Assembly (NCBI GenBank): GCA_023974075.1 | Contig: CM043796.1 | Span: 21,189,927 to 21,253,926, forward strand | Origin: Chaenocephalus aceratus | Lineage: Eukaryota > Chordata > Actinopteri > Perciformes > Channichthyidae | Direction of reading: 5' to 3' | DNA length: 64,000 bases | In this document: positions 63,547-64,000 of the stretch, in pieces | Layout: each line of letters starts with the position of its first letter | Numbering within the stretch: position 1 is the stretch's first letter | Notes under the pieces: generated by a model | Databases searched by the model: none | The model's input: only the letters and a program-made list of their open reading frames with translations | What the model was told of the DNA's origin: nothing | Position numbers and translations under genes: made by a program

Positions 63547-64000
63547 GTAAGTTGACGAGACAATGTAGGATCCAATTGCATTTACACTGTTTTGTTATTT
63601 TGTGCTGAGCAAGGTTCACAAGGCAGGGTTTGTGTGAAACTCATTTATTTTCCAGTATAAATAGACATAACGGTTGCTCTGGTCCTTTTGTTTCTTCCTG
63701 CTCAACCGCATAAGCAGTGAATCTGCGTTGCCTTGTAAATGTCTTCTACCATCACATGAAACACTTTGAAGATGATGTTTTCAGAACTCGGCACTCTGTA
63801 CGAGATCAAATCAACAATGGGAGCCACATGTGCAAGGCGCCTCGGAATTACTGTGAACGTGTTTGGCATATGTGAGGAAGACCCCAATGAACTGCTTTTA
63901 GGCAATGATTTCAAGAAATCTGTTGGAAAATCTCTGGAAATTGTATGATTTGAAAAGCGATTCCAGCAGCTGCTGTAAACCTCTGGTCAACCAGTAAGGT
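63547..64000. other. terminal region, short ORF of unknown status
   Basis: A 60-codon plus-strand frame at 63766-63948 (starting MKMMFSELGTLYEIKSTMGA) overlaps a 70-codon minus-strand frame. Neither shows a recognisable domain or good splice context. The region is less AT-biased than its surroundings and may be conserved, but nothing can be assigned. Confidence 0.3.

Overview
The window looks like teleost fish nuclear DNA: a gene-poor intergenic or long intronic stretch. The evidence is many (CA)n arrays, several 3' tails typical of fish non-LTR retrotransposons, a dense set of hAT and PIF/Harbinger DNA transposons, and one Ngaro/DIRS-type tyrosine-recombinase retrotransposon. I found no complete protein-coding gene, no rRNA, no credible full tRNA and no CRISPR array. 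Long open frames in the (CA)n arrays and in the 26-29 kb minisatellite are repeat artefacts.

Layout. 0-9 kb: (GT)n, short fish repeats, a 632-bp TIR element (2042-2673), then about 6 kb with nothing recognisable. 8.8-10.1 kb: a hAT element with a transposase 5' fragment. 10.2-10.9 kb: a possible bidirectional promoter with ETS-type sites and two divergent candidate first exons. 11.2-14.4 kb: a nest of an outer hAT-like MITE, then a hAT, then a Harbinger element with a Myb/SANT-like exon, then a retroposon tail. 15.2-16.7 kb: a TTAA-flanked MITE split by a hAT that carries a 335-bp (AC)n array. 17 kb: a second Harbinger copy with strong palindromes. 19-21.5 kb: GC- and purine-rich DNA, possibly a cryptic first exon and conserved noncoding DNA. 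22.6-23.5 kb: a hAT with a BED-finger exon. 25.2-31.55 kb: the Ngaro-like element, with split direct repeats (A1-body-B1-A2-B2) and two large minisatellites inside it. 33.7-34.4, 38.6-39.6, 44.8-45.5 and 52.1-52.9 kb: further hAT elements. 46.9-47.5 kb: a third Harbinger-type MITE with a TAA duplication. 53-64 kb: mostly featureless, with a (CA)n array, two retroposon tails, a local duplication and one possible short spliced exon near 63.5 kb.

The best-supported calls are transposons delimited by terminal inverted repeats plus exact target-site duplications (TSDs), read directly from the sequence: 8-bp TSDs for eight hAT elements, 3-bp for the Harbinger-like ones, and TTAA for one MITE. Nearly all are non-autonomous: coding remnants (BED finger, hAT dimerisation domain, TTF/ZMYM-type N-terminus, Myb/SANT domain, Gag zinc knuckle, RT and tyrosine recombinase) are broken or internally deleted. 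Host-gene calls (two divergent exons, one terminal exon, possible conserved noncoding elements) are tentative and rest on splice and promoter motifs only.
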